Origin: Akkermansiaceae bacterium
GTDB lineage: Bacteria > Verrucomicrobiota > Verrucomicrobiia > Verrucomicrobiales > Akkermansiaceae
Assembly: GCA_905182405.1 (NCBI GenBank)
Contig: CAJJBQ010000002.1
Coordinates: 1,846,483-1,910,482 of the forward strand
Length of the DNA stretch: 64,000 nucleotides
Direction of reading: 5' to 3'
Each line of letters opens with the position of its first letter. Positions within the stretch are counted from its first letter, which is position 1. This document shows, one piece after another, positions 18,101 to 25,711 of this stretch. The position numbers were made by a program, and so were the translations under genes. The notes under the pieces are model-generated. The model was not told the origin of the DNA and made no database searches. It was given only the letters and a program-made list of their open reading frames with translations.

Positions 18101-19701
18101 GCCTCACCTCGGAAGACGGTGGAGTTTACTACACCACCGATGGCTCGGACCCACGCGCAGTCGGCGGAGACATCGGCGCTACCGCCGAAAGTTTCGGCGC
18201 CCCGAGTTTTGAAAGCATCTTTGGCTACGATGCCTTTGATTGGAACTTCCTCGACACCGCCGTCGCACAATCGTCCAGCAATGTCGTGGTGGGAAATGCC
18301 GCATACGGCACCGGCGATTGGAAGCACCCATCCTTCGATGATTCCAATTGGGGCAATGGCCAGGCCCCTCTAGTCGGTGGACGGATCAACTCTCTTACTC
18401 CAAATCAAGAAATCACGATCGGCTCTACTGTCTATTTGCGAAAAGAAATCACGATCACTGATGCCTCTAACTACCTCAGTCTGAAGTTCTCCTCAATCCA
18501 CGACGACGCCATCATCGTCTATCTTAACGGACATGAACTTTACCGACTCAACATGGACAGTGGGACGGTCGCCTTCACTGACTTTGCCATCGCAAACGGC
18601 GACGAAAATAATGCCACCGATATCGAGTACACCCTCCTGGCAGGCCAACTCCTGGATGGCGTCAACGTCATCGCGGTAGAACTCCACAACCGCAGTGCCA
18701 CGAGCGGCGACCTGGGGATCGACATGAAACTCGACGCCCTCAAATCCGCCGCCGCTGGAAATACCCTGAACCTCGCCTCCACCGGCACCGTGAAGAGCCG
18801 AACCCGCACTACCGGCGGAGAATGGTCTGCCCTCCGGGAGGTCGATTTCATTGTCGGGATTCCAGCAGCAACCGGAAACCTCGTAATTTCCGAGATCATG
18901 TATAACCCGCAGGGACCCGACGAAGATCTCGAGTTCATCGAACTCTTCAACATCAGCGAGCAAGCCCTCGACCTCACCAACGTTTCATTCGCCGATGGCA
19001 TCGGCTATGACTTCCCCACCGGCTTTGTCATACCCTCGGGAGGACGCGTCGTCATCGTGAAAGACCAGGTCGCCTTTGCCGCCAACTATCCCACCAATGG
19101 AATCGTCATCGCACCCGGAACCTTTTCCAGCAGCCTCTCGAATAGTGGTGAGGACCTGATTCTAAACGCAAACGATGGCAGCCCCATTCAGAGCTTTAAG
19201 TATTTTGCCGATGGCACCGCCGGATGGCCCACGATGTCGGATGGCTTCGGACCTTCCATGGTCCTGGTAAATCCTCTTAGCAATCCTGACCCCTTACTCG
19301 GAAGCAACTGGAAGGCCTCGGCGAAGAGTGGTGGGACCCCGGGCACCGGAGTTGAGAAGCCATTCCCCGCCAATCCCCAGGAAGACCTCGATAGCGATGG
19401 TCTCAATGCACTCGCGGAATACTTCTTTGGAACCTCTGATGATTCTGAGAACGAAAATCCCGTCTTAGCGACCTTCGTCGACGGCGAGGTTCTCCTCACC
19501 TTCCCTCGCGATCCTGCGGCAACTGCCGCCCAAGCCGTCATCGAACTCTCAGATGACCTGATCACTTGGGAGGAAAACCCGGCTTCAATCACCGCTCAAG
19601 CAAGTAGTGCACTCGATGATAGTCGCGCTTTGGACCGCTACTCCGTCGATCAATCGTCCGCGAAGAAGTTCGTGCGCGTGCGCATCGTGAGAACTCCCTA
19701 A
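15115..19701 (+). CDS. Giant secreted TSP3 / lamin-tail / CotH-domain protein 2
   Basis: A 1528-residue exported protein, 63 bp downstream of its paralogue and probably cotranscribed with it. The start is followed by a signal peptide ending near FASAQ. Domains in order: a cadherin-like beta domain (about 25-120); a calcium-binding thrombospondin-type-3-like stretch with DSDSDGLDD, DTDTDGLDD, DSDGDGLND and DTDNDGFFD (about 120-245); lamin-tail domain (LNEIVTDN...RADWIEIFNP...FYLTDDPSNLTKW, 255-400); chitobiase-type domain (405-490); CotH-like domain (545-960) with QEDCKIETHGNSSRTP, IRDVWMKDSMKEMGH, GVYFGVHNLAER and FRFQVWDQEIALD; a second chitobiase-type motif VYYTTDGSDP; a beta-sandwich; a further lamin-tail domain; and a C-terminal ELSDDLITWEE segment. 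The two genes share domain order but protein 2 has the TSP3 block and fewer lamin tails. Likely cell-surface or extracellular. Confidence 0.9.
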   Translation: MKNPCYFATFCGFISFGEFASAQSPTEISFSGSTVSGAAIVGSLAGSFTTIDPTAGDTFTYSFVEGSGDTHNGRFDIQSDQLFVDRDLSSFPSEGILTIRVRTTDASANFFEKEFSLQIVNDSDSDGLDDSWELTYFPDLTTVSGSDNSDSDRLDNLAEQAAGTDPTLTDTDTDGLDDNVETNTGIYNSPSDTGSNPLNPDSDGDGLNDGTEVDSANGFVTNPNLADTDNDGFFDQNEITRGHDPTLSTDFPAGLLPLVLNEIVTDNVTGIDNGNEKRADWIEIFNPNAQAINLDDFYLTDDPSNLTKWSFPSIEIGGNGYLIVFASGDGVQDPAGHPHANFRLGSSGEFLALVSPNGNTIDDVFSPVYPEQFTDISYGRINSGGFAYFANPSPGSANSSGAPGVVKDTRFTADRGFYDNPFQLEILSDTPNAQIRYTLNGSLPTPTSGTIYSGPISISTTTNIRAIASLPGTDWLPTNVDTHTYLFVDHVAQQPANPAGWATDWGYDSQVDSNDGGRNGIVTADYEMDPRVVNDTLGLRDADHSMRNALLDIPSVSVSMEQLEIVASEAQRRAGATRSLYGTPKLRFEKICSVEYLLPDGSKGFQEDCKIETHGNSSRTPWRMQKHSLRLTFSSTVGIGKLNYDLFPDSPVDEFNKLVLRACFTDSWALNSWSSARYRPNDAQYIRDVWMKDSMKEMGHSSGHGNFVHLYLNGVYFGVHNLAERIEDDWYSEHIGGEKEDWIINKDLDSPPTRWNQMLGLANTARTDDAAYESVKDFIDVENYADYMLLHFFADSEDWPHHNGYAAANVNSGDGKFRFQVWDQEIALDKFSWNRYDDSRGGGAPFQRLRQNEEFRMLFADRVYKHMFNGGALSVATAGRNYSRRANEIDKAIVAESARWGDVQETTPYGNNPRSQTGVDQDSHPPLLNNPVYFTREQHWVVERDNILNHYLPVLHDQSDRRSIVRELRAENLYPSINPPLYSQLGGVVPVNFELSLTSEDGGVYYTTDGSDPRAVGGDIGATAESFGAPSFESIFGYDAFDWNFLDTAVAQSSSNVVVGNAAYGTGDWKHPSFDDSNWGNGQAPLVGGRINSLTPNQEITIGSTVYLRKEITITDASNYLSLKFSSIHDDAIIVYLNGHELYRLNMDSGTVAFTDFAIANGDENNATDIEYTLLAGQLLDGVNVIAVELHNRSATSGDLGIDMKLDALKSAAAGNTLNLASTGTVKSRTRTTGGEWSALREVDFIVGIPAATGNLVISEIMYNPQGPDEDLEFIELFNISEQALDLTNVSFADGIGYDFPTGFVIPSGGRVVIVKDQVAFAANYPTNGIVIAPGTFSSSLSNSGEDLILNANDGSPIQSFKYFADGTAGWPTMSDGFGPSMVLVNPLSNPDPLLGSNWKASAKSGGTPGTGVEKPFPANPQEDLDSDGLNALAEYFFGTSDDSENENPVLATFVDGEVLLTFPRDPAATAAQAVIELSDDLITWEENPASITAQASSALDDSRALDRYSVDQSSAKKFVRVRIVRTP

Positions 19702-19702
19702 T

Positions 19703-20494
19703 CTACTTCTGGTGGGCCAAGATAAAGTCCACAATGGGCTTCGGATCCTTCAAACTATGAGGGTGATGACCCACGCCCGGCTTTCGGATGACCTTGATCT
19801 CGCCGCCTAGCTCACGATAGCGTTTCTCGATCACGTCAGAGTTTTCTGTCACCGGAACGATCTTGTCGGCTTCTCCGACGACGTGGATGAGGGCGACCTT
19901 ATGCTTGGCAAGCGGAGCCAGATGATCGACGGGATTTTTTGAGTAAGCCCTCGCCTCTTCCTCGGTCAGTTTATAGGCCTTCAAGATGGCCGGATTGATC
20001 TTGGGCCAGCTTTTAAAATCGCAGACCGGCGCATCGCCATAGATGCAATTCACTTTCTCGGGATTCTTGGCCGCCCAATTGTAAACGATGAGTCCGCCCC
20101 GGGACATGCCCTCAAGGTTCACTTTCTTCGCGAAACCTTTCTTTTCGGTCAGGTGCACATAAAAACGATCCCATCGGGCCACCGCTTCAGGCGCTCCGTA
20201 TAGACCGGCGATATCGCAGAAGGCCACATGGAATCCTGCCTTCAATAAGGCGACATCGGTCTGAGGTTCGTGCCCAAAAAACCGAGCCCGGATAATCCAC
20301 GGCTTCCCGGCAGCTCCCTTATTCGGAACCACCATTTTGCAATTAAGATCACCGATCTTAAAATCATATTGCTCAAAGCCATGAAAGCTCCCCTTCTTTC
20401 CGGGCCAAGGAGCTTCGTCCGCAAGAGTCGACATTACCGGACTCATCGCTATGAGTATCAAAATCACAAAACGTTTGGAGAGATTCATCTGCAC
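19703..20494 (-). CDS. Exported alpha/beta hydrolase
   Basis: A 263-residue protein with an N-terminal signal peptide (RFVILILIAMSPVMSTLA). The fold-defining features are a nucleophile elbow LEGMSRGG with Ser131, GDAP shortly after, an acid region VVGEADKIVPV, and the catalytic-His-type motif GVGHHPHSL near the C-terminus, in the order expected for an alpha/beta hydrolase. Related proteins in Planctomycetota and Verrucomicrobiota are annotated as alpha/beta hydrolases or esterases, often near polysaccharide genes; the substrate is unknown. The gene converges tail-to-tail with the second CotH gene, leaving one base between the stop codons, so no room exists for separate terminators. Confidence 0.8.
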   Translation of the reverse strand: MQMNLSKRFVILILIAMSPVMSTLADEAPWPGKKGSFHGFEQYDFKIGDLNCKMVVPNKGAAGKPWIIRARFFGHEPQTDVALLKAGFHVAFCDIAGLYGAPEAVARWDRFYVHLTEKKGFAKKVNLEGMSRGGLIVYNWAAKNPEKVNCIYGDAPVCDFKSWPKINPAILKAYKLTEEEARAYSKNPVDHLAPLAKHKVALIHVVGEADKIVPVTENSDVIEKRYRELGGEIKVIRKPGVGHHPHSLKDPKPIVDFILAHQK

Positions 20495-20573
20495 TAAAGA
20501 ACGCGATTACTCACTGGAATATTTCTGCTTCATTGCCGATTCTTCCATCAGGACTATTGTGAACTGAGGTTAA

Positions 20574-21139
20574 TTAAATATCCCAACCCTCAGCGGCATC
20601 ATCCGACGCCGTCTCCTCCTGAACTATTGCATCGCTTCGCGGTAGAATGGGATAATGGCCACGACTCGAAGGAAGGCGTGTTTGTTCCCCGTCGAGACGA
20701 CGATTCACGGCTTAACTCACTCGCTGGTGGACGCATCTTTCCGGGCGTTCATCATCTCTCCCGCTTCGAAGTAGAGGATCAACAGGATCTCGTAGAAATG
20801 GTCGTTCGGGATGGAAAAGACTCCCCGCTGATAGATCTCGAAGTTCACCCGGCGAACGAGTTGCCCGACACCTCAATATTTTCATCGCTCGCAGAATCAT
20901 CTGACTTCTTCGAAGCCGGTTGCATCGGCTACTCGGCCCGGCCCGATTCTTGTCTGCTCGACGGGCTTCTCCTAAAGGTTCCTGACTGGAAAGCTTCCGC
21001 CCTGTCCGTCCCGAAGATCCGATCTCGCTACTTCGATAACCTTGAACTTTTCCCCGCAGGCAGCATCACCTTCGATCACGCCATCCTCATGCGGGACATT
21101 CCCCACGAATGGCACTCCGAGCCACAAATTCAGACCTAA
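20574..21139 (+). pseudogene. DUF2071 (YqjF-like) gene with an internal deletion
   Basis: The C-terminal two thirds of a DUF2071 protein is intact from about 20627: FAVEWDN...GVFVPRRDDDSRLNSLAGGRIFPGVHH, then ...ADELP-type PANELPDTSIFSSL..SDFFEAG.IGYSARPD and the terminal DHAILMRDIPHEWHSE. Just upstream, in a different frame, lies the expected family N-terminus NIPTLSGIIRRRLLLNY. The junction CTGAACTAT/TTGCATCGC fuses the two and skips roughly 60 residues that normally lie between them, changing frame. No ATG precedes the N-terminal piece. A deletion therefore destroyed this gene; a shortened product from the TTG at 20627 cannot be excluded. Its stop overlaps the convergent SDR stop by 3 bp. 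Confidence 0.65.
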
Positions 21140-21843
21140 ATGTGCTCCTGGTAGAGCGGCTTAATCACGAGCTCCGGCACTACTACGGTTGGCGACAATT
21201 GAGCAATCGTCACGATCAAAGAAGCGATGTCCTCGGGATGCACCATGCGCGCTTTCTGCTCATCGGGAACCGGGACCGGACGGTCATTAAGAATGGGCGT
21301 GTTGATTTCACCGGGGCAGATGCTCGTGATACGGATCCCATTCTCTTGTTCCTCGGCACCCACTCCTGAAGCGAGACCGGTAACGCCAAATTTCGATGCG
21401 GCATAAGCAGCGCCCGCGAGCGGATAGGCCCGGAGTCCTGCAATCGAGGAAATATTGAAAATGAGGCCGTCCTTTTTCTCCCTCATCGCAGGTAAGGAAG
21501 CATGAAGAATGTTGAAAAAACCAGTGCAGTTGATCGCCATCACTCTATCAAAGTCCTCGGGCGTGAGAACCTCCATGCGCCGATTCGCGATATTGATCCC
21601 CGCCGCATTAACCACGATTTCAGGAGCCTTGATCTTGGCAAAGAGCGCGGCCACGTCATCACGATTGGAAATATCACATGCCACCACATTGAGAGAATCT
21701 CCGGCCACTTTGCGGAGCTTGGCTTCATTGCGACCACAGATCGTGACTTCGCATCCGGCTGCTTGAAGAGCCCGTGCGGCACCAAGACCGACACCGCTGC
21801 CACCACCGGTGACGAGGACTAATTTTCCTGAGAGTGAGTTCAT
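21136..21843 (-). CDS. Short-chain dehydrogenase/reductase (SDR)
   Basis: A 235-residue classical SDR oxidoreductase, cytoplasmic and NAD(P)-dependent. Visible motifs are the cofactor-binding TGGGSGVG (residues 12-19), an Arg-containing CGRN after the second strand suggesting NADP preference, CDIS, NAAG (79-82), the catalytic Ser at NISS (132/133), and YAASK (Tyr147, Lys151), then CPGEINTPI. The substrate cannot be told from sequence. The start ATG follows the TAA of the aldo/keto reductase gene with no gap (TAAATG), so the two oxidoreductases are translated from one message and may act on the same or linked carbonyl substrates. Confidence 0.9.
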   Translation of the reverse strand: MNSLSGKLVLVTGGGSGVGLGAARALQAAGCEVTICGRNEAKLRKVAGDSLNVVACDISNRDDVAALFAKIKAPEIVVNAAGINIANRRMEVLTPEDFDRVMAINCTGFFNILHASLPAMREKKDGLIFNISSIAGLRAYPLAGAAYAASKFGVTGLASGVGAEEQENGIRITSICPGEINTPILNDRPVPVPDEQKARMVHPEDIASLIVTIAQLSPTVVVPELVIKPLYQEHI

Positions 21844-22815
21844 TTAGTCGAAAATAGGGTAAAAGGTATTGAAAGCGACTTCCCCGAAAACGCCGGGGTC
21901 GTTGAAGCGACGGTGTTGATCGAGAGCTGAAATGGTCGCAAGTTCCTCCGTGCTGAGCACGAAATCGAGATGAAGGTTTTCGCGAAGGCGCGCGGGATTC
22001 TGCGTCTTGGGAATCGGAATCGTTCCCCGCTGCATCGCCCAGCGAATAAGAATCTGAGCCGGAGTACGATCATGGGCACTGGCGGTACTGACGATGGTCT
22101 CGTGATCCAAAAGACGATCGCATTCTTCCGCCATTCCCAGCGTAAGGTAAGAATCAGCACCAAAGGGAGAAAAGGCCGTAACCGCAATATCCTCGGACTG
22201 CGCGTAGCGAAGGAGAGCATTTTGGCAGAGGTAAGGATGCATCTCCACCTGAAGAACCGAGGGCTTGATTCGCGCATAACTAAGAACGTCCCTCAACCCG
22301 GCGGCAGTGAGGTTACAAACACCAATGCGCTTCACCAATCCCACATCAACAAGTTCTTCCATCGCGGCCCAGGTATCCGCATAAGAGACTTGGATCGGCT
22401 TCATCGCGGCATTCTCTTCGGCTGGATTCACCCAACCTGCAGGGTAGCGCTCTGCAGGATCCACGTATTCCAGCGCAATCGGAAAATGGATGAGATAGAG
22501 GTCAAAATACTGAAGCCCCAGGTCCTTCAGCGATCGCTCACACGCCGCGCGCACATGCTGCGGTTCGTGGTCGGTATTCCAGAGCTTCGAGGTCACCCAA
22601 AGGTCTTCCCGACTGCAAAGACCCGCTTTAAGTGCCGAAGCGATCCCTTTTCCAACGAGTTCCTCGTTGCCGTAGTCTGCCGCACAATCAAGGTGGCGGT
22701 AGCCAACTTCGATCGCTTCGTGAATGACCGAGGGCGCCAACTCATCGGCAATTTTCCAAGTACCAAGACCAGGAGACGGAAAGGCGGAGCCATCGGGAAG
22801 CAAATGAGCGGACAC
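21844..22815 (-). CDS. Aldo/keto reductase
   Basis: A 323-residue NADPH-dependent AKR superfamily enzyme, the first gene of a two-gene unit with the SDR. The full catalytic tetrad is present: Asp43 (YRHLDCA), Tyr48 (ADYGNEE), Lys77 (TSKLW) and His110 (LIHFP). Further family motifs are GLGTWKI near the N-terminus, RIGVCNLT, QVEMHPYL, and IPIPKTQNPARLREN near the C-terminus, the last binding the adenosine phosphate. Length and motif spacing fit AKR1/AKR2-type aldose, xylose or mannose reductases; exact substrate is unknown. It lies 54 bp downstream of the SRP RNA gene on the same strand. Confidence 0.9.
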   Translation of the reverse strand: MSAHLLPDGSAFPSPGLGTWKIADELAPSVIHEAIEVGYRHLDCAADYGNEELVGKGIASALKAGLCSREDLWVTSKLWNTDHEPQHVRAACERSLKDLGLQYFDLYLIHFPIALEYVDPAERYPAGWVNPAEENAAMKPIQVSYADTWAAMEELVDVGLVKRIGVCNLTAAGLRDVLSYARIKPSVLQVEMHPYLCQNALLRYAQSEDIAVTAFSPFGADSYLTLGMAEECDRLLDHETIVSTASAHDRTPAQILIRWAMQRGTIPIPKTQNPARLRENLHLDFVLSTEELATISALDQHRRFNDPGVFGEVAFNTFYPIFD

Positions 22816-22869
22816 GTTCGGAGATTATGACCTCATGAAAAGGATGCCAGCCTCCTTTGAAATTCGGGC

Positions 22870-22974
22870 AAAAAAAATGCCAGGAAACCACGGCAATGGG
22901 GGACAAGCTGGGGCTGCTTCGTTTCCGACCTGACCCGGTCCACCAGCCCACATTCCGGGGTTCCTGACAAGGGA
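22870..22974 (-). ncRNA. ffs: Bacterial signal recognition particle RNA (4.5S type)
   Basis: On the minus strand the segment contains GGTCAGGTCGGAAACGAAGC followed by AGCC, the universally conserved SRP domain IV tip (GGUCAGGU, a GGAA tetraloop and GAAGCAGCC, which bind Ffh). The outer ends pair: TGTCAGGAAC at the 5' side with the 3' GTTTCCTGGCA, closing a single long hairpin of about 100 nt, the small bacterial form without an Alu domain. A run of eight T residues directly follows the 3' strand and would terminate transcription. Ends are estimated from base pairing, so each may be off by a few nucleotides. Short overlapping open frames here are chance. Confidence 0.9.
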
Positions 22975-23101
22975 GAGGGGTAAGTGAGGAAGCCGTAAAG
23001 GGCAACGACAAATTAACGAGCCGAAAAAAGAGGTCACAAAATTGGCCCGCGAAACCAATAACAGGAACTACTAACATCACTAAACTCCTTTAAGCCCATA
23101 A

Positions 23102-23404
23102 AAAAGGTCCTATCTCCCCCCTCTCGTCTCTCAGGCCCTCGGAAACAACTCCATTCTCCGCCCCACCTTAAATTGGCAAATCGACAGCGATACGGAAGCC
23201 AAGTTCGACGCCCAGCTTTCCCACATGAGCGATGGGTTCAGCTGGGAAGCGACCTCCGATGTCGTCGCCCCCGAAAAAGGAGAAACCGTTACCATCAATG
23301 AGTGGGTCACCAAGATCAACGCGAACATGATCGTGTGCAAGATCGTTGTCCCCGCCAAAAGTAAGAAGACCGTAAGCTACACCGCTTATTACTCCGCAAG
23401 CTAA
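23102..23404 (+). pseudogene. C-terminal fragment of an unidentified protein
   Basis: From a TAA at 23099 the plus strand is open for 100 codons to a TAA at 23402 with strongly protein-like content (QALGNNSILRPTLNWQIDSD, HMSDGFSWEATSD, TVTINEWVTKINANMIVCK) but no plausible start codon or ribosome site near its beginning. It looks like the C-terminal end of a larger protein whose 5' part is gone. No family is recognised. The gap from 22975 to 23101 probably contains the SRP RNA promoter; 23405-23562 shows nothing I can support. Confidence 0.35.
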
Positions 23405-23562
23405 GAGTCCCTCGGTAGCAACAATCGCCCTTCTGCTCTCACGATCTTTCCTTCGTAAAGAAAGCGCTCATAAAGAGAGCTGATCCAATTCTAACAGGGC
23501 GTTTTCTCAACCTTAAAATTAACTCATTCACTGGATGACTTCCGCCCTCTCGGCAGCGAACC

Positions 23563-24384
23563 CTAACCCTCCGCTCGCTTCTCGTTCCAGAAAGCATCCA
23601 TCTGCTCAAGCGTGGCGTCTTCCAGAGAAACTCCGGCCTTCTTGAGGCCCTTCTCAATGTAGGCAAAACGATCGAGGAATTTCTGATTCGTTCCCTCAAG
23701 AGCGATCTCGGGATCGACTCCAAGTTTCCGGGCAAGATTAGTAACGATGAAAAGGAGGTCTCCAATCTCAGACTGAAGTTCGGCACTCGCAGATTCCCCC
23801 ACCTGGTGCTTCGCCAGCTCTTCTTTCACCTCGCCAAATTCTTCCTCGATCTTTTCCACGATCCCATCGGTCGCGGGCCAGTCGAAGCCCACTTTGCTGG
23901 CCTTCTTCTGAAGCTTTGTGGAGCGCAGTAATGCAGGCAGCCCCTTTCCCACGCCGTGGAGGTAAGGTTTCTCTTCGTCGCCCTTCTCCGCGCGTTTGAT
24001 TTCCTCCCACTGCATCAAGACGCCATCGGTCGAAGAAACATCGGATGATCCGTAAACATGAGGATGCCGGCGCACGAGCTTCTCGGAAATGCCACAAGCG
24101 ATGCTGTCGAAATCAAAACGATCATCCTCTTGCGCGATCTCGGCATGAAAGACCACCTGGAGGAGGACATCCCCGAGTTCCTCTTCAAGATTTCTATCAT
24201 CACCTGTCTTGATCGCGGCAACCGTTTCGTAGGTTTCCTCGATGAGATTGGAGACCAGCGAGCCGTGTGACTGCTCCGCATCCCAAGGACATCCACCCGG
24301 AGAGCGTAAGCGATGCATGATGGCCCGGAGTCTCTCAATTTGTCGACCCGGCTCAGCGCAGGTCATCATTTCCTCATCGGTCAT
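23563..24384 (-). CDS. mazG: Nucleoside triphosphate pyrophosphohydrolase MazG
   Basis: Hydrolyses (d)NTPs to the monophosphate and pyrophosphate, a house-cleaning and stringent-response-related activity. The 273-residue protein has the two-domain layout of full-length MazG: the first domain begins IERLRAIMHRLRSPGGCPWDAEQSH and has NLIEETYETVAAI...LEEELGDVLLQVVFHAEIA, the metal-binding EExxE...ExxD pattern; the second has EKIEEEFGEVKEEL...EIGDLLFIVTNLARKL and ends with a conserved FLDRFAYIEKGLKKAGVSLEDATLEQMDAFW. It overlaps the 3' end of the rhomboid gene by 4 bp (ATGA), so it is the last gene of the PQQ-propeller > DUF2141 > rhomboid > mazG operon. Confidence 0.95.
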   Translation of the reverse strand: MTDEEMMTCAEPGRQIERLRAIMHRLRSPGGCPWDAEQSHGSLVSNLIEETYETVAAIKTGDDRNLEEELGDVLLQVVFHAEIAQEDDRFDFDSIACGISEKLVRRHPHVYGSSDVSSTDGVLMQWEEIKRAEKGDEEKPYLHGVGKGLPALLRSTKLQKKASKVGFDWPATDGIVEKIEEEFGEVKEELAKHQVGESASAELQSEIGDLLFIVTNLARKLGVDPEIALEGTNQKFLDRFAYIEKGLKKAGVSLEDATLEQMDAFWNEKRAEG

Positions 24385-25262
24385 CGTTTTCGGGCTTTAT
24401 CGAGGGTTTGCCGCTCCTTGTCGTTGAGCGACTGAATCCCATGATCGCTGATTTTTTCGAGAATGCGATCAACCTCTTTGTTGAGCTCGATGGGAGATTG
24501 CTGAATTTCCCGCACCACCTTTGCTTGCCTCACCCTCGGCGAAGAGGACGAACCGGCCCCAATCTCAGAAACGTTGATTAGCCAAGTACGCAGAGGTTTA
24601 TACTTGATGAAGGAGAGGCCTAAAAGAGCGCCTCCGAGATGGCCCGCAGCTCCTCCTGCGTTATCGAGACCAAAGATGACCGTAATCACCTGGATGGCAA
24701 AGTAGGCGATCGCGAAAGTCTTCATCTTCATGGGAATACAGAAAAAGAGGAGGATCCTGGCATTCGGCGCGATCTTGTAGAACGCCGCAAGAATGCCAAA
24801 AAGTCCCGCCGAGGCTCCGACCAAAGGAACCGTCGCCTTATAATCGAACATGCCCGGGACAAAAAAGAGGATGGTATAAAAGAGAGCTCCCGCGATGCCA
24901 CAAAGAAGGTAGTAGAAGACGAAGGGGCGACTTCCCATCCAGCGCTCCACGTGCGGCGCGAAAAAGACCATCCCAATCATGTTCCCAAGAAGGTGACCGC
25001 CATCACCATGAAGAAACTGGAAGGTGAAAAGGCGCCAGATTTGAAAGTGGTAGAGACCTTCAGTGATGGAAAAGTGTCCCCAGATGTCCAAACTAGTCAT
25101 ATAGTCGAGAGGGACACCTGAAGGCGTCATCAAGGCCCCGATAAAGAAAATCACAACATTCGCAATGATCAGTTGCTTGGTGATCGGTGCACCCTCGAAA
25201 AAAGCAGGTCGATGAGGGCCAAGCCCACCCGGTCTCATGTAATCGCGATCTTCGTAACCCAC
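24381..25262 (-). CDS. Rhomboid-family intramembrane serine protease
   Basis: A 293-residue polytopic inner-membrane protein with about six transmembrane segments between residues 28 and 218. Rhomboid hallmarks are present: WRLFTFQFLHGDGGHLLGNM (the HxxxN region of TM2), the catalytic serine in GASAGLFG (Ser151, TM4) and the catalytic histidine in GHLGG (His208, TM6). It therefore should be proteolytically active. A charged cytoplasmic tail of about 70 residues (220-293) ends in a helix rich in Lys, Arg and Glu. It is 23 bp downstream of the DUF2141 gene and overlaps mazG by 4 bp. Substrates are unknown. Confidence 0.93.
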   Translation of the reverse strand: MGYEDRDYMRPGGLGPHRPAFFEGAPITKQLIIANVVIFFIGALMTPSGVPLDYMTSLDIWGHFSITEGLYHFQIWRLFTFQFLHGDGGHLLGNMIGMVFFAPHVERWMGSRPFVFYYLLCGIAGALFYTILFFVPGMFDYKATVPLVGASAGLFGILAAFYKIAPNARILLFFCIPMKMKTFAIAYFAIQVITVIFGLDNAGGAAGHLGGALLGLSFIKYKPLRTWLINVSEIGAGSSSSPRVRQAKVVREIQQSPIELNKEVDRILEKISDHGIQSLNDKERQTLDKARKR

Positions 25263-25285
25263 GGCGGAGAATTAACAGATTAAGC

Positions 25286-25687
25286 CTAAGGGTAAAGCAT
25301 CTTGAGCTTCACGGGAGACTTAGAAAGTTTCATCACTGCCTTGGAAAACTTAGGCCGGGCAATTTTGGAGTAGTTTGAAACCGCAAATCCTTCCTTGGGG
25401 TAGCCCACGAAATTCTTATCGATCTTGTTGTTCTTATTCTCGTCATGCAAGACCACCACTGCGTAATTGCCCGGCTTAAGTTCCTGAATCTTGAACACTA
25501 TTTTTCCCTTCCGGGAATCCTGGGTCAATCGATGGAGAGCCTTCTCACTGTCATCCGGGAAGCCCTCGGCTTTCTCATAAACGAGAAGCGCGATCCGGCC
25601 GCCCTCATTCCTGACTCCCGAAATTTCAAACGTAATTTCAGCACGAATCAAGGCCGTAAAGAGGAAGAGAAAAAGGAAAAATTTCAT
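25286..25687 (-). CDS. Exported DUF2141 protein
   Basis: A 133-residue small secreted protein with signal peptide KFFLFLFLFTALIRA. The mature sequence fits the DUF2141 family: ITFEISGVRNEGGRIALLVYEKAEGFP, then LKPGNYAVVVLHDENKNNKIDKNFVGYPKEGFAVSN, where the HDENxNxKxD block and GxPxEG are the family signature and look like a calcium-type loop. DUF2141 proteins are exported beta-sandwich proteins of unknown role. The gene sits 24 bp downstream of the PQQ-propeller gene and 23 bp upstream of the rhomboid gene in a tight operon. Confidence 0.85.
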   Translation of the reverse strand: MKFFLFLFLFTALIRAEITFEISGVRNEGGRIALLVYEKAEGFPDDSEKALHRLTQDSRKGKIVFKIQELKPGNYAVVVLHDENKNNKIDKNFVGYPKEGFAVSNYSKIARPKFSKAVMKLSKSPVKLKMLYP

Positions 25688-25711
25688 GGATTGTTGAGCC
25701 CTCGATGAAGC

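Noticed and set aside
22825..23080. Two overlapping minus-strand frames near 22742-23080
   Set aside because: They cover the SRP RNA; the RNA motifs explain the sequence.
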